Shown here one piece after another: positions 50,060 through 57,683 of a stretch of 64,000 nt of DNA (position 1 is the first letter of the stretch; every line of letters starts with the position of its first letter). The DNA comes from Levilactobacillus acidifarinae DSM 19394 = JCM 15949 (GTDB lineage: Bacteria; Bacillota; Bacilli; Lactobacillales; Lactobacillaceae). The stretch is taken from positions 124,001 through 188,000 of the forward strand of contig NZ_AZDV01000005.1 of NCBI RefSeq assembly GCF_001434835.1. Reading direction: 5' to 3'. A program made the position numbers and the translations under genes. A model generated the notes under the pieces. The model worked only from the letters and a program-made list of their open reading frames with translations, had not been told where the DNA came from and did no database searches.

Positions 50060-50431
50060 TTAGGACAGCACCGAATTTTCGGTCGTCTGCAACGCTTTCA
50101 CGTCGGTAATCTTATCTTGTAAGTGGTCGATGGAATCGGCTAGTTGGGCCTGCTTTTCGCGGGAAACCTGTAGCTGATTTTGCAGAATTTCGAGGCGTTC
50201 GGGCAGGGTGGCGGGATCCTGTTGGTAAATATCCACGAAGTGCTTAATCTGATGCAACGTCATGCCACAGCGTTTGACGCAGACAATGAAATCCAAGCGT
50301 TCCAAGTCGGCCGGTTGGTAATCGCGGATACCGTTGATCCGACGAACTGGCCCCAATAAGCCTTCCTGTTCGTAGTAACGTAGCGTGGGGGTCGTGAGGT
50401 GATACTGGTGGGCAACGGTTTCGATTTTCAT
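50060..50431 (-). CDS. MerR-family regulator with NmlR/AdhR-like cysteine
   Basis: A 123-residue MerR regulator: HTH VAHQYHLTTPTLRYYEQEGLL, then the coiled coil EILQNQLQVSREKQAQLADS. Cys51 in FIVCVKRCGM sits at the sensor position of AdhR/NmlR proteins, which respond to aldehydes or nitrosothiols, and a second Cys lies at 55. Divergent from the aldo-keto reductase at 50516; a perfect 20-bp palindrome in a 19-bp-spacer promoter lies in the gap. Confidence 0.9.
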   Translation of the reverse strand: MKIETVAHQYHLTTPTLRYYEQEGLLGPVRRINGIRDYQPADLERLDFIVCVKRCGMTLHQIKHFVDIYQQDPATLPERLEILQNQLQVSREKQAQLADSIDHLQDKITDVKALQTTENSVLS

Positions 50432-50443
50432 AGAGGTCCCTCC

Positions 50444-50474
50444 TTGACTTCAAGTATACTTGAAGTGCTAAAGT
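50444..50474 (+). promoter_or_regulatory. MerR-type promoter/operator of the aldo-keto reductase
   Basis: -35 TTGACT (50444-50449), perfect palindrome ACTTCAAGTATACTTGAAGT (50447-50466), -10 TAAAGT (50469-50474), spacer 19 bp. Confidence 0.85.
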
Positions 50475-50515
50475 TGGCAACAATGAATTTAGCTCGTCAG
50501 AAAGGATGGATCATT

Positions 50516-51523
50516 ATGGAATTTTCAACGTTAGGACACACGGATATTCGGGTTTCCCCGGTCTGCGTCGGGGCCATGAGTTTTGGTCAACCGGGCAGCA
50601 TGCACGCGTGGTCGCTGGATTATCCCGCTAGTGAACGGGTGATTGGGCACGCACTGGATTTAGGCATCAACTTCTTTGACACGGCCAACGTCTATTCGGC
50701 GGGGACCAGTGAGGGCTACTTGGGCCGGGCTCTAAAGGCGCTCCAAGTGCCGCGCGACCAGTTTGTCCTGGCCTCGAAGGTCTACTTTAATGCCGGGCGC
50801 CTGTCCAAAGAAGCCATCCATCGCGAAATTGATGGGACGCTCAAGCGCCTGGGCACCGACTATCTGGACCTTTACATCATCCACCGCTTTGACTACGATA
50901 CGCCGGTTGAAGAAACCATGGGGGCGTTAAACGACCTGGTGGTGGCCGGAAAAGTGCGGGCCATCGGCGCCTCGGCGATGTACGGCTATCAGTTCATGAC
51001 CATGCAACAGGTCGCTAAGGATCACGGCTGGGCCACCTTTCAAACCATGGAGAACCACTACAATTTACTCTACCGCGAGGATGAGCGGGAACTGATCCCG
51101 ATTTGTCGCCAGCAGGGGGTCTCCCTGATGCCGTACAGTCCCTTAGCCGCGGGCCATCTCAGCCATCGCGACTGGCAGGTCGCCACGTCTCGCAGTCAAA
51201 CGGACAGAGTGGCGATGGGCAAGTACGACCGCACGGAAAGTGAAGACCAGCCCATCGTGGAACGGGTCGCGCAGTTAGCGGCAGATAAGGGTGTGTCAAT
51301 GTCACAGATTGCCTTAGCTTGGCAGTGGGCCAAGGGCGTTACGGCACCGATTGTGGGGTCGACTAAGGCCAGCCATTTAGATGATGCCGTGGCCGCATCA
51401 GCCGTGCGCCTGAATGCCGAAGACGTGGCTTTCTTAGAAGCCCCCTACCAACCGCATCCCATCGTGGGGGCCCTCGACCACAATCCGGCGGCCGGAACGG
51501 TCTTGATTGACGAGAAGAAGTAA
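50516..51523 (+). CDS. Aldo-keto reductase
   Basis: A 335-residue AKR of the larger type: DTANVYSAGTSE supplies catalytic Asp and Tyr, ASKVYF the Lys, and YIIHRFDYDTP the His; the cofactor end reads APIVGSTKASHL. ATG 50516 has AAAGGA upstream, and the longer frame to 50399 runs into the regulator. It is the visible target of the divergent MerR, so it probably detoxifies aldehydes. Confidence 0.92.
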   Translation: MEFSTLGHTDIRVSPVCVGAMSFGQPGSMHAWSLDYPASERVIGHALDLGINFFDTANVYSAGTSEGYLGRALKALQVPRDQFVLASKVYFNAGRLSKEAIHREIDGTLKRLGTDYLDLYIIHRFDYDTPVEETMGALNDLVVAGKVRAIGASAMYGYQFMTMQQVAKDHGWATFQTMENHYNLLYREDERELIPICRQQGVSLMPYSPLAAGHLSHRDWQVATSRSQTDRVAMGKYDRTESEDQPIVERVAQLAADKGVSMSQIALAWQWAKGVTAPIVGSTKASHLDDAVAASAVRLNAEDVAFLEAPYQPHPIVGALDHNPAAGTVLIDEKK

Positions 51524-51552
51524 GCCTCTTAGAAAAGTGAGTGAGCATTAGT

Positions 51553-51781
51553 ATGACTTTAGAGTCGCGACCACTGGACGTTTTCGCCCACGTCTTAGCA
51601 CCCCATTTTTATCAGCAAATGGCGCAACTGGTGCCGACGGTGCTTGACCGCCTACCATACGCCAAGAACCGTGCGTTGACCGATTTCGATTATCGCCGTG
51701 GTAGTCAAGGACGTGCCGGACAATAGCGTCGTGGGTGGCGTGCCCGCGCGGGTGTTGAAGACGTTACCGGCTTTGGATTAG
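51553..51781 (+). pseudogene. Broken acetyltransferase (hexapeptide-repeat) gene remnant
   Basis: A 58-residue frame from ATG 51553 is not recognised. At 51698-51781 another frame encodes VVVKDVPDNSVVGGVPARVL then KTLPALD and a stop, the typical C-terminal end of maltose/galactoside O-acetyltransferases of the LbH family. The two parts do not join in frame; the body of the gene is missing, so this is a deletion scar. Confidence 0.6.
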
Positions 51782-51837
51782 GGAGCCACTAAAGTGAGCG
51801 CACTAGGTTAGCTACAATAACATTAAGTGACTAAAGA

Positions 51838-51877
51838 AGACGGGACTTCGCAAGTAAAGCGAAGTCCCGTCTTTTGG
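51838..51877. terminator. Bidirectional terminator
   Basis: AAGACGGGACTTCGC pairs perfectly with GCGAAGTCCCGTCTT, loop AAGTAAA, then TT. Confidence 0.9.
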
Positions 51878-51897
51878 TCTATAGCGGAATGATTGGT

Positions 51898-51913
51898 TGT
51901 TTCACGTGAAACA
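51898..51913. promoter_or_regulatory. parS site 6 (perfect)
   Basis: TGTTTCACGTGAAACA, exact ParB palindrome, just past the GNAT stop. Confidence 0.85.
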
Positions 51914-51916
51914 GGT

Positions 51917-52480
51917 TCACCTTTGAGCGTTGGTCGAAAGCGCGGGCTTGAATAACGGGTAGAGAATGGGGCCGGCAAACTGTCGATAAATCGCGCGGTA
52001 ATCTGCCAGGGTGACCTGACCGTTGGCGACCAGAACCTCGTAGGGGATGTCACTATCGATGACCGTGAGACCGTTGGGGACGTAGTGGTTGTTCAGGTAA
52101 AATTGACGGCGCCGCTCGCGCTGACGGTTATCGGGTGCCTGGGGGTCTAACGTTTCGATGTTTAACGTGAAGCGGTTACCAGGATACCGGTCCTGAAGCA
52201 TTGCCAGCATTTGGCGGCCGTAGCCGTGGGACTGGTTAGCGGCGGTCACGGCGAGATAGAGCACCAACGTGACTCCGTGATGGGTGATGAGGTAGGCCGT
52301 GCCCACGACCTGTGAGCCGACGGAAAAGGTTAAGAAGTCGATTCCCGGTCGCCGGGCGCGCCAGCGCAGAAACCAGAAAGGAAATTGTTCGGCGGGGGGA
52401 AACTGAGTTTTTAAGAGGGCTTTGATCGTGGCTAGTTCGGGTGAATGGCGGGTTAGCAGGTGGCAGGTTAAAGTGGGCAT
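51917..52480 (-). CDS. GNAT-family acetyltransferase
   Basis: A 187-residue GNAT: VVGTAYLITHHGVTLVLYLAV is the central strand pair, NQSHGYGRQMLAML the acetyl-CoA loop (a GYG in place of the usual GxG), and FYLNNHYVPNG the C-terminal motif. ATG 52480 has AAGGAG at 8 bp and is preferred over GTG 52486. The acceptor substrate is unknown. Confidence 0.82.
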   Translation of the reverse strand: MPTLTCHLLTRHSPELATIKALLKTQFPPAEQFPFWFLRWRARRPGIDFLTFSVGSQVVGTAYLITHHGVTLVLYLAVTAANQSHGYGRQMLAMLQDRYPGNRFTLNIETLDPQAPDNRQRERRRQFYLNNHYVPNGLTVIDSDIPYEVLVANGQVTLADYRAIYRQFAGPILYPLFKPALSTNAQR

Positions 52481-52712
52481 CAGCACGGCTCCTTCGTTAG
52501 AATTTCCCTTAATTATAGCAAGTCTTAAAAAGAATATGATGAAAATATTAAGTGTATGGTTTAATTAACGAAAATGACGAGGAACGTTGCCAAGGAATAC
52601 CGGACGCAGTTGGTTATCACAAAAGGACCTAATCTCTGCCGTCGGTTAGCCAGCTGACACCTTCCGAGTGCATTGAAATTAGGTCGCTAATCGTCATTTG
52701 GATCTTAGTGGA

Positions 52713-53588
52713 TTAATTTTGACGGGAAGTGGCGGTCATGGTGGAATCCGTGTGCCGCGGTGCCTTGGTCAGTAGTCGTTGCGAAGCCCCCACGATCCAA
52801 TCCAGGGTCCGGTAAGATAGCTTTCGGGCAGCCACGACCATCACCTTATCGATAAACTTGGCTTGGTAACGAATCTTAGGGTGACGGCTCGTCGCGGCCT
52901 TGAGCATCAAGCGACCCAGGTCCTCGGCGGTGGAGAGGCCGTTAATGGTGGTTTGCGTCACTTGTTCGGCCATGGCTCGGTACGGGGAGTCCTGTGGCGT
53001 GGAGGCTAGCAAGTGTTCGTTCGTAATCTGTTGCCAGTTCGTGTCGGTGCCACCGGGTTCCACGATAATCACGTCGATCCCAAACGGCTTCAATTCTAAG
53101 CGTAACGAATCACTCAGGGCTTCCAAGGCGTGCTTGGAAGCGTAGTACCACCCACCTAGTGGGGAGTAGAGTTGCCCCCCGGTCGAGGAATTGTTGATAA
53201 TCCGCCCAGTGTGTTGGGCCCGCATGGTGGGGATGACTAGTTGGGTCAAGTTCATGGCACCGAAGACGTTAACGTCAAATTGACGTTTGGCTTCTTCGGG
53301 GGAAACGTCTTCGAGGGCACCGAACGAGCCGTATCCCGCGTTGTTTAAGAGGACGTCGATGCGGCCGACTTCGGCTAGAATTTGGTCGACGGCCCGTTGG
53401 TTCGAAGCCGGGTCGGTCACGTCGAGACTGATGAGGTGAGCGCCAAGGTCCGCTAGTGGGGCCATCTTGTCGACCCGGCGGGCACCGGCGTAAACGGTGT
53501 ACCCAGCCTTGAGAAATTCGCGGGTGGCGGCAGCGCCCATCCCAGAAGAGGCACCAGTAATTAAAGCAACGGGGGTCGTGTTAGTCAT
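52713..53588 (-). CDS. Short-chain dehydrogenase/reductase
   Basis: A 291-residue SDR: ITGASSGMGAA, LLNNAG, SSTGGQ, and YYASK catalytic motif, with a longer C-terminus than the other SDRs in the window. ATG 53588 follows AAAAGGAG. It is divergent from TetR at 53761; its promoter (53671-53699) has the TetR-type operator inside the spacer, and a second operator (53605-53622) lies in the leader. Substrate unknown. Confidence 0.92.
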   Translation of the reverse strand: MTNTTPVALITGASSGMGAAATREFLKAGYTVYAGARRVDKMAPLADLGAHLISLDVTDPASNQRAVDQILAEVGRIDVLLNNAGYGSFGALEDVSPEEAKRQFDVNVFGAMNLTQLVIPTMRAQHTGRIINNSSTGGQLYSPLGGWYYASKHALEALSDSLRLELKPFGIDVIIVEPGGTDTNWQQITNEHLLASTPQDSPYRAMAEQVTQTTINGLSTAEDLGRLMLKAATSRHPKIRYQAKFIDKVMVVAARKLSYRTLDWIVGASQRLLTKAPRHTDSTMTATSRQN

Positions 53589-53604
53589 AAAATAGTCTCC
53601 TTTT

Positions 53605-53622
53605 AAAGAATATTTATTCTTT
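53605..53622. promoter_or_regulatory. TetR-type operator 1
   Basis: AAAGAATA-TT-TATTCTTT, perfect inverted repeat in the SDR leader. Confidence 0.75.
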
Positions 53623-53670
53623 TTAGTTTTAAAAAAATAGCAACCCGCAACGGGTTGACTCAATGTGACG

Positions 53671-53699
53671 AGTATAAAAGAATATCTATTCTTTGTCAA
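53671..53699 (-). promoter_or_regulatory. SDR promoter with operator 2 in the spacer
   Basis: On the minus strand: -35 TTGACA (53699-53694), 17-bp spacer, -10 TATACT (53676-53671). The inverted repeat AAAGAATA-TC-TATTCTTT (53677-53694) fills the spacer. Confidence 0.8.
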
Positions 53700-53725
53700 T
53701 AACTTTAATCGATTAATTTAACGAA

Positions 53726-53754
53726 TTGACGCAGAACAAAAATTCTTTTATAGT
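53726..53754 (+). promoter_or_regulatory. tetR promoter, apparently leaderless
   Basis: TTGACG (53726-53731), 17-bp spacer, TATAGT (53749-53754). The ATG at 53761 lies 7 nt after the -10, at the expected transcription start. Confidence 0.65.
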
Positions 53755-53760
53755 AGGAAT

Positions 53761-54354
53761 ATGCGAGAAAAAGATGAAAATCGACGGCAACACATCTTAG
53801 ATGCGACCGCCCAGCTGATTAACGGGGAGGGTCTCGGCGGCATCACCATGACCAAGGTGGCGAAACGCGCCGGCATCTCCCAATCCAATATTTACATTTA
53901 CTTCGAGAACAAGGACGACTTGGTGAAACAAACGTTTTTAGGTTGCAAGCAACGGATGTCCGACTACTTGTTTGCCCATTTTACGCCGCAGGCCACGGCC
54001 TTGGCCGACCTGGCACTGTTTGCCCGGGCGCTCTACCAATTTGCGGTCGAAAACCCGACGGACGCTGATTTAATTCAGCAGTTTATCGCCTCACCCGTGC
54101 TGATGACGCTGGATTTGACCCGTGAAGAAGCCACTATGCGCTTCGATGACATCGCGGCGGCCCTGCAAACGGGCATCACCAACGGCGAGATTCGGCCGTT
54201 GGACCCCAACGTGTTACTGGTCATGGGGACCAGCACGTTATTAAACTACGAAAGGATGGTTCGGTTCCATCAGGTGGATCCGGTCACCACGCCGTTAAGC
54301 GGTGTGATCGACATGATTCTGGCGGGCTGTGCCCCGACGCCCAAGCGGGCCTGA
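53761..54354 (+). CDS. TetR-family regulator
   Basis: A 197-residue regulator with the TetR HTH (GGITMTKVAKRAGISQSNIYIYFENKDDLV, residues 26-55). The ligand domain includes a helix AVENPTDADLIQQF. It is divergent from the SDR at 53588 and probably represses it through the two AAAGAATA-type palindromes. There is only a weak ribosome binding site, and the promoter position suggests a leaderless transcript. Confidence 0.9.
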   Translation: MREKDENRRQHILDATAQLINGEGLGGITMTKVAKRAGISQSNIYIYFENKDDLVKQTFLGCKQRMSDYLFAHFTPQATALADLALFARALYQFAVENPTDADLIQQFIASPVLMTLDLTREEATMRFDDIAAALQTGITNGEIRPLDPNVLLVMGTSTLLNYERMVRFHQVDPVTTPLSGVIDMILAGCAPTPKRA

Positions 54355-54537
54355 GGGCGGGTCATGATAACGTTAATCGGCGGTGCCCATTAGGTGGGGA
54401 CCGCCGATTGGTGTTGAGCGAGCTAGGAAAGGATAATCCCCCATTGCCGTTTACCCCCATAACGACTACTATGAAGAAAGTAATCACGCCCGGAGTAGGT
54501 GGGGTTGCGATGTGTTCGACATGAGGAGGGGGTTTAC

Positions 54538-55908
54538 ATGAAAAAACAATTAGTATTGGGACTTACCGCGGGGCTGGCCTTATGGGGCCTGGGCGCGGCG
54601 GCGACCACGGCTCACGCAGCCACTAAGACGCTAGGCCCGTATCAGGCGCTGAAGTCTTGGGGCAAGAACCGCCACGTGATTGCGACCGGGACCAACGCCC
54701 TGTACACGCAACCCGGCTATCTTAAATCGGCGCGGGTGGTGGCGCCCAAACGGACCATGGCCCGGCTGGGCGGGTCGTCGTCATCGGCCGATATTTTCTT
54801 TGCCTACGGCGCGCGGGTCGTTAGCAACGGGTCCGTGTACTACCGGGTGGTCACGATGAATAAACGGTATCGCGGGTACGTGTACGGGGGGAAGACGTTG
54901 AACACGTTTGCGCAGGGAGTTGCGCCGTTTAAGACGGTCAAAAAATTACCGCTCCCGACAAACGCTAAGGAATCGTTCCGGCTGAAAAACGTCCACCAAA
55001 ATCCGGTGTGGCGTAATCCTCAGTACACCTGGTACGGCATGACGCAAAAGGAAACCGTGCCGGCCAGTGCCGTGAATGATTCGTTGACCATCATCGGGGC
55101 CGAAGCCAAGACGCGCGAGGGCAGCACCTACTACCTGGTCACGGGGCCACACTTTAGTGGTTGGGTCTATGCGGGGGGCTTAGTTAACCAGACGGCGCAA
55201 GCGGTGCCGCAAAACGCCGATACCGTGCACGTGGTCTACCAAACCGCCGATCATCAGACCGTGGGCAATAAAAACTATACGTTACAAACGACGCGCAGTA
55301 ATCCGGCTAAGCAGTACCAGACGTCCTTTCTAGCGAACCAGGCGGAACGGGTGGTGGGAGTTGCAGCGCCGGTTTCGCTGACGCAGTTCGTTCAGGATAA
55401 CGTCCCGACCGGCTATCAATTAAACGAACTGGTGTCGAAATTTGCGATTCTTTCCGGCCAGTTTATCAACTTGAACGTGATTAAACGGGACGCGCCCCAA
55501 CCGGCAACGTCACCGCTGAAATTACGGTTCACTTCAATTGCGGCGGATTCGTCCTTGATTCAACCCCTCAGACCAGAGTCGCTAACGGCGGGCTTTCCTA
55601 AGTTAACGGCCCAAGAACAAAAGGGCTTCACGGGTCCCACCGGAAAAATGGTGAGCTTGGGGGATTTGCCGGCCTTTCAAGCGGGGGGCAAACTTAACCA
55701 ACTTTACAGTTACACCCTTGACGCGGAGACGGCCCACCCGTTCCATTACGTGTACACGTTTGCCGGGGACAGTACGGATGGCTCCACCGGTCAGGCGGAC
55801 CAGCACGCGCGCTACGGTCAGGTCATCACGGCCTACTATCACCTGCAGCGAGTCGCCGGGGTGGCGCCGACGCAGAACTTTAGTGGGAATACGGATTATC
55901 TGTTTTAG
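54538..55908 (+). CDS. Secreted protein with SH3/GW-like modules
   Basis: A 456-residue protein with signal peptide MKKQLVLGLTAGLALWGLG and likely cleavage after AHA near residue 28. Two related modules follow: residues 30-130 (NALYTQP, YYRVVTMNKRYRGYVYGGKTL) and 135-225 (PVWRNP, TYYLVTGPHFSGWVYAGGL), like GW or SLAP-type wall-binding SH3 repeats. The C-terminal half is not recognised. GGAGGGGG precedes ATG 54538. No LPxTG; wall association is inferred. Confidence 0.75.
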   Translation: MKKQLVLGLTAGLALWGLGAAATTAHAATKTLGPYQALKSWGKNRHVIATGTNALYTQPGYLKSARVVAPKRTMARLGGSSSSADIFFAYGARVVSNGSVYYRVVTMNKRYRGYVYGGKTLNTFAQGVAPFKTVKKLPLPTNAKESFRLKNVHQNPVWRNPQYTWYGMTQKETVPASAVNDSLTIIGAEAKTREGSTYYLVTGPHFSGWVYAGGLVNQTAQAVPQNADTVHVVYQTADHQTVGNKNYTLQTTRSNPAKQYQTSFLANQAERVVGVAAPVSLTQFVQDNVPTGYQLNELVSKFAILSGQFINLNVIKRDAPQPATSPLKLRFTSIAADSSLIQPLRPESLTAGFPKLTAQEQKGFTGPTGKMVSLGDLPAFQAGGKLNQLYSYTLDAETAHPFHYVYTFAGDSTDGSTGQADQHARYGQVITAYYHLQRVAGVAPTQNFSGNTDYLF

Positions 55909-55929
55909 GTAACCTTTAATGGAAAAGAT

Positions 55930-55977
55930 AATAACCCCCTAAGCTTGGGAAATGATTTCAGGCTTAGGGGGTTATTG
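55930..55977. terminator. Bidirectional terminator
   Basis: AATAACCCCCTAAGC pairs with GCTTAGGGGGTTATT, between convergent secreted-protein genes. Confidence 0.9.
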
Positions 55978-56016
55978 GTATTGAAAATATTTAATTATAA
56001 CGGAAGCATAGTGCTC

Positions 56017-56490
56017 TTAATTATAGGGATAGAAAGTTTTGCTGGAAGCTTTACCGCTAAATTTGTACCATGTATAAATGGTTCCATCTATAATGCCTTT
56101 AGAATTGATGCTGGCAGTTTCTAGTTTCTTTTTGCTGAGCGGATGAAAGGCTTCAAAATAATCGGTATTGCCCAAAGTGTAGGTGCCATCTACGATAAAT
56201 AGGTTGTTTTTCTTGGATGCGGTGTAAGAATAAAGCTTTTTAATTTCATAGTGGTCGGATTGGGTTCCGAAAGCGCCACTGATCCTATTCTTGGTGACGT
56301 GCATGGTTGTATAAGTCCACAAATATTTACCGTGACCGTAGTGAACTTTTTTCATTTTAGTCCGCCACCAACCGCGAACAGCGGTTGGCGTTCCCTTATG
56401 ATAGGTTGCGGCATTAGCCGTTGTATCTATCGCTAGGTTTAAAGAGACAGCGGCAGTAACTAATAGGCCCCATTTGATAGCTTTTTTCAT
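56017..56490 (-). CDS. Small secreted protein (RGxW family)
   Basis: A 157-residue protein with signal peptide MKKAIKWGLLVTAAVSLNLA and cleavage after ANA near residue 27. The mature protein begins AVRGWWRTKMKKVHYGHGKY and continues MHVTKNRISG, the same order of motifs as in the proteins at 27371 and 28917, so they form one family. Function unknown. Confidence 0.75.
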   Translation of the reverse strand: MKKAIKWGLLVTAAVSLNLAIDTTANAATYHKGTPTAVRGWWRTKMKKVHYGHGKYLWTYTTMHVTKNRISGAFGTQSDHYEIKKLYSYTASKKNNLFIVDGTYTLGNTDYFEAFHPLSKKKLETASINSKGIIDGTIYTWYKFSGKASSKTFYPYN

Positions 56491-56678
56491 GACATTTAAC
56501 CCCTTACCAGTAATTTTTGGTGCTAGAGAAGACCAATGTAATTGGGAATGACAATTAAATGATTAATGATACTAGATTGATATTAACAGTTTACTACGAA
56601 AATAACTAATCAAGTTTTCTAATAGCGACCTCCAAAAATGATTATTCAAGGTAGGGATTTTTCTTTAAATGAACGCAC

Positions 56679-56707
56679 AAAAAAACCGCAATGTGGCAAC
56701 ATTGCGG
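56679..56707 (-). terminator. Terminator of the candidate small RNA
   Basis: On the minus strand CCGCAATGT pairs perfectly with ACATTGCGG around a TGCC loop, then seven T. Confidence 0.85.
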
Positions 56708-56760
56708 CTAGATACGTTGGGAACCCCTCGGTGAATCCTTGGAATGAAGAAGTTCCGCAT
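56680..56760 (-). ncRNA. Candidate small RNA of about 80 nt
   Basis: On the minus strand an extended -10 TGG-TATACT (core 56771-56766) is followed 7 nt later by a likely start near 56760. The next 50 nt contain GGAAC/GTTCC type complementarity and no reading frame, and the stretch ends in a strong intrinsic terminator. It could also be just the 3' UTR of the membrane-protein gene upstream, but the internal promoter favours a separate RNA. No known RNA family is recognised. Confidence 0.45.
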
Positions 56761-56825
56761 CTAAGAGTATACCATACCTGGCGCTAATTCTAACCAAGAA
56801 TCGTCATTTTTTTAGTCGAGCGGGG

Positions 56826-57266
56826 TTAGTCCTGATCATAGTGATTCCACAACCAGAAGTACTGAACGTTAATGGCAATCAGGTAGAGCCACACGATGAC
56901 CAGTAGAATCTGACCGAAACGCTGGGTGGACAGGCCGAAGTGCATTAGGAGAAAGATGACCAGCAACAACCCGTAAAGAAAGTAGGTGTTGCCCGTCATG
57001 ATCGCCGAATGGACCTTCAGGGCGATGTCGCGCTCCCGTTCGTCGCTGACCCAGTACATCCCCTTATAGGATTTAACGTCCAGGCGCCGTTGCAGCATCC
57101 AAAACATGATGAAGATACCGATAACTAACACCAAATCTAACCCTAGAATTAGGCTTAGCCGCTGAAATAGGCCCCCGAAAGTAATGGTCATTAGTGCGGC
57201 AATCATGATAAGAAAAAAGTTGTTGCTCCAGAATGTCACGTGTACGATCCGTTTTGCTCGACTCAT
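56826..57266 (-). CDS. Unknown four-helix membrane protein (DUF2178-like)
   Basis: A 146-residue protein with four hydrophobic segments and the cytoplasmic sequence VSDERERDIALKVHSAI between helices 2 and 3, a feature of DUF2178-like proteins paired with small XRE regulators. It overlaps the upstream XRE gene by 4 bp, which is the usual order. Function unknown; such pairs are common in Firmicutes. Confidence 0.7.
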   Translation of the reverse strand: MSRAKRIVHVTFWSNNFFLIMIAALMTITFGGLFQRLSLILGLDLVLVIGIFIMFWMLQRRLDVKSYKGMYWVSDERERDIALKVHSAIMTGNTYFLYGLLLVIFLLMHFGLSTQRFGQILLVIVWLYLIAINVQYFWLWNHYDQD

Positions 57267-57466
57267 TGGTGATCCTCCCCTTGATTAAACAGCTTATCCA
57301 CCGTGGTTTCCAGCACCGTCGCTAACTTGAAAGCTAACGATAACGACGGATCATACTTGTCGTTTTCAATCGCGTTAATGGTTTGGCGCGTCACGGCCGT
57401 CAACGCCGCGAGGTCGGCCTGCGACAGTTTTCGTTGTTTGCGCCGGACCGCAATGGTATTTTGCAT
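57263..57466 (-). CDS. Small XRE-family regulator
   Basis: A 67-residue helix-turn-helix protein: RRKQRKLSQADLAALTAVTRQTINAIENDKYDPSLSLAF is a full XRE domain with no extra domain. ATG 57466 has AAGGA at 10 bp; GTG 57475 abuts the RBS. Overlaps the membrane-protein gene. Repeats AAACATCTTTGACA and AAACATGTTTGACA (57487-57524) upstream are likely operators. Confidence 0.88.
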   Translation of the reverse strand: MQNTIAVRRKQRKLSQADLAALTAVTRQTINAIENDKYDPSLSLAFKLATVLETTVDKLFNQGEDHQ

Positions 57467-57633
57467 CCTACTCACGTCCTTATGTAAAACATCTTTGACA
57501 AATTAAGTAAAACATGTTTGACATTACTTAGCAAGTTAGACTACTTATAAGTTTGTTAATAGAACGGATGGTGTAGTGCAAGAGGAGTGGGCATATTAAA
57601 AATGGTTGAATAACTAGAAGAATTTGATTAATT

Positions 57634-57675
57634 AAAAAAGCTGAACCGATAGGTATCTTGACTTAACGGTTCAGC
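57634..57675 (-). terminator. Terminator of the lacI-type gene
   Basis: On the minus strand GCTGAACCG pairs with CGGTTCAGC, followed by TTTTTT. Confidence 0.85.
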
Positions 57676-57683
57676 GCATTTGA

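Noticed and set aside
54375-54409. Hairpin after tetR
   Set aside because: AATCGGCGGT pairs with ACCGCCGATT but no T run follows, so it was not listed as a terminator.
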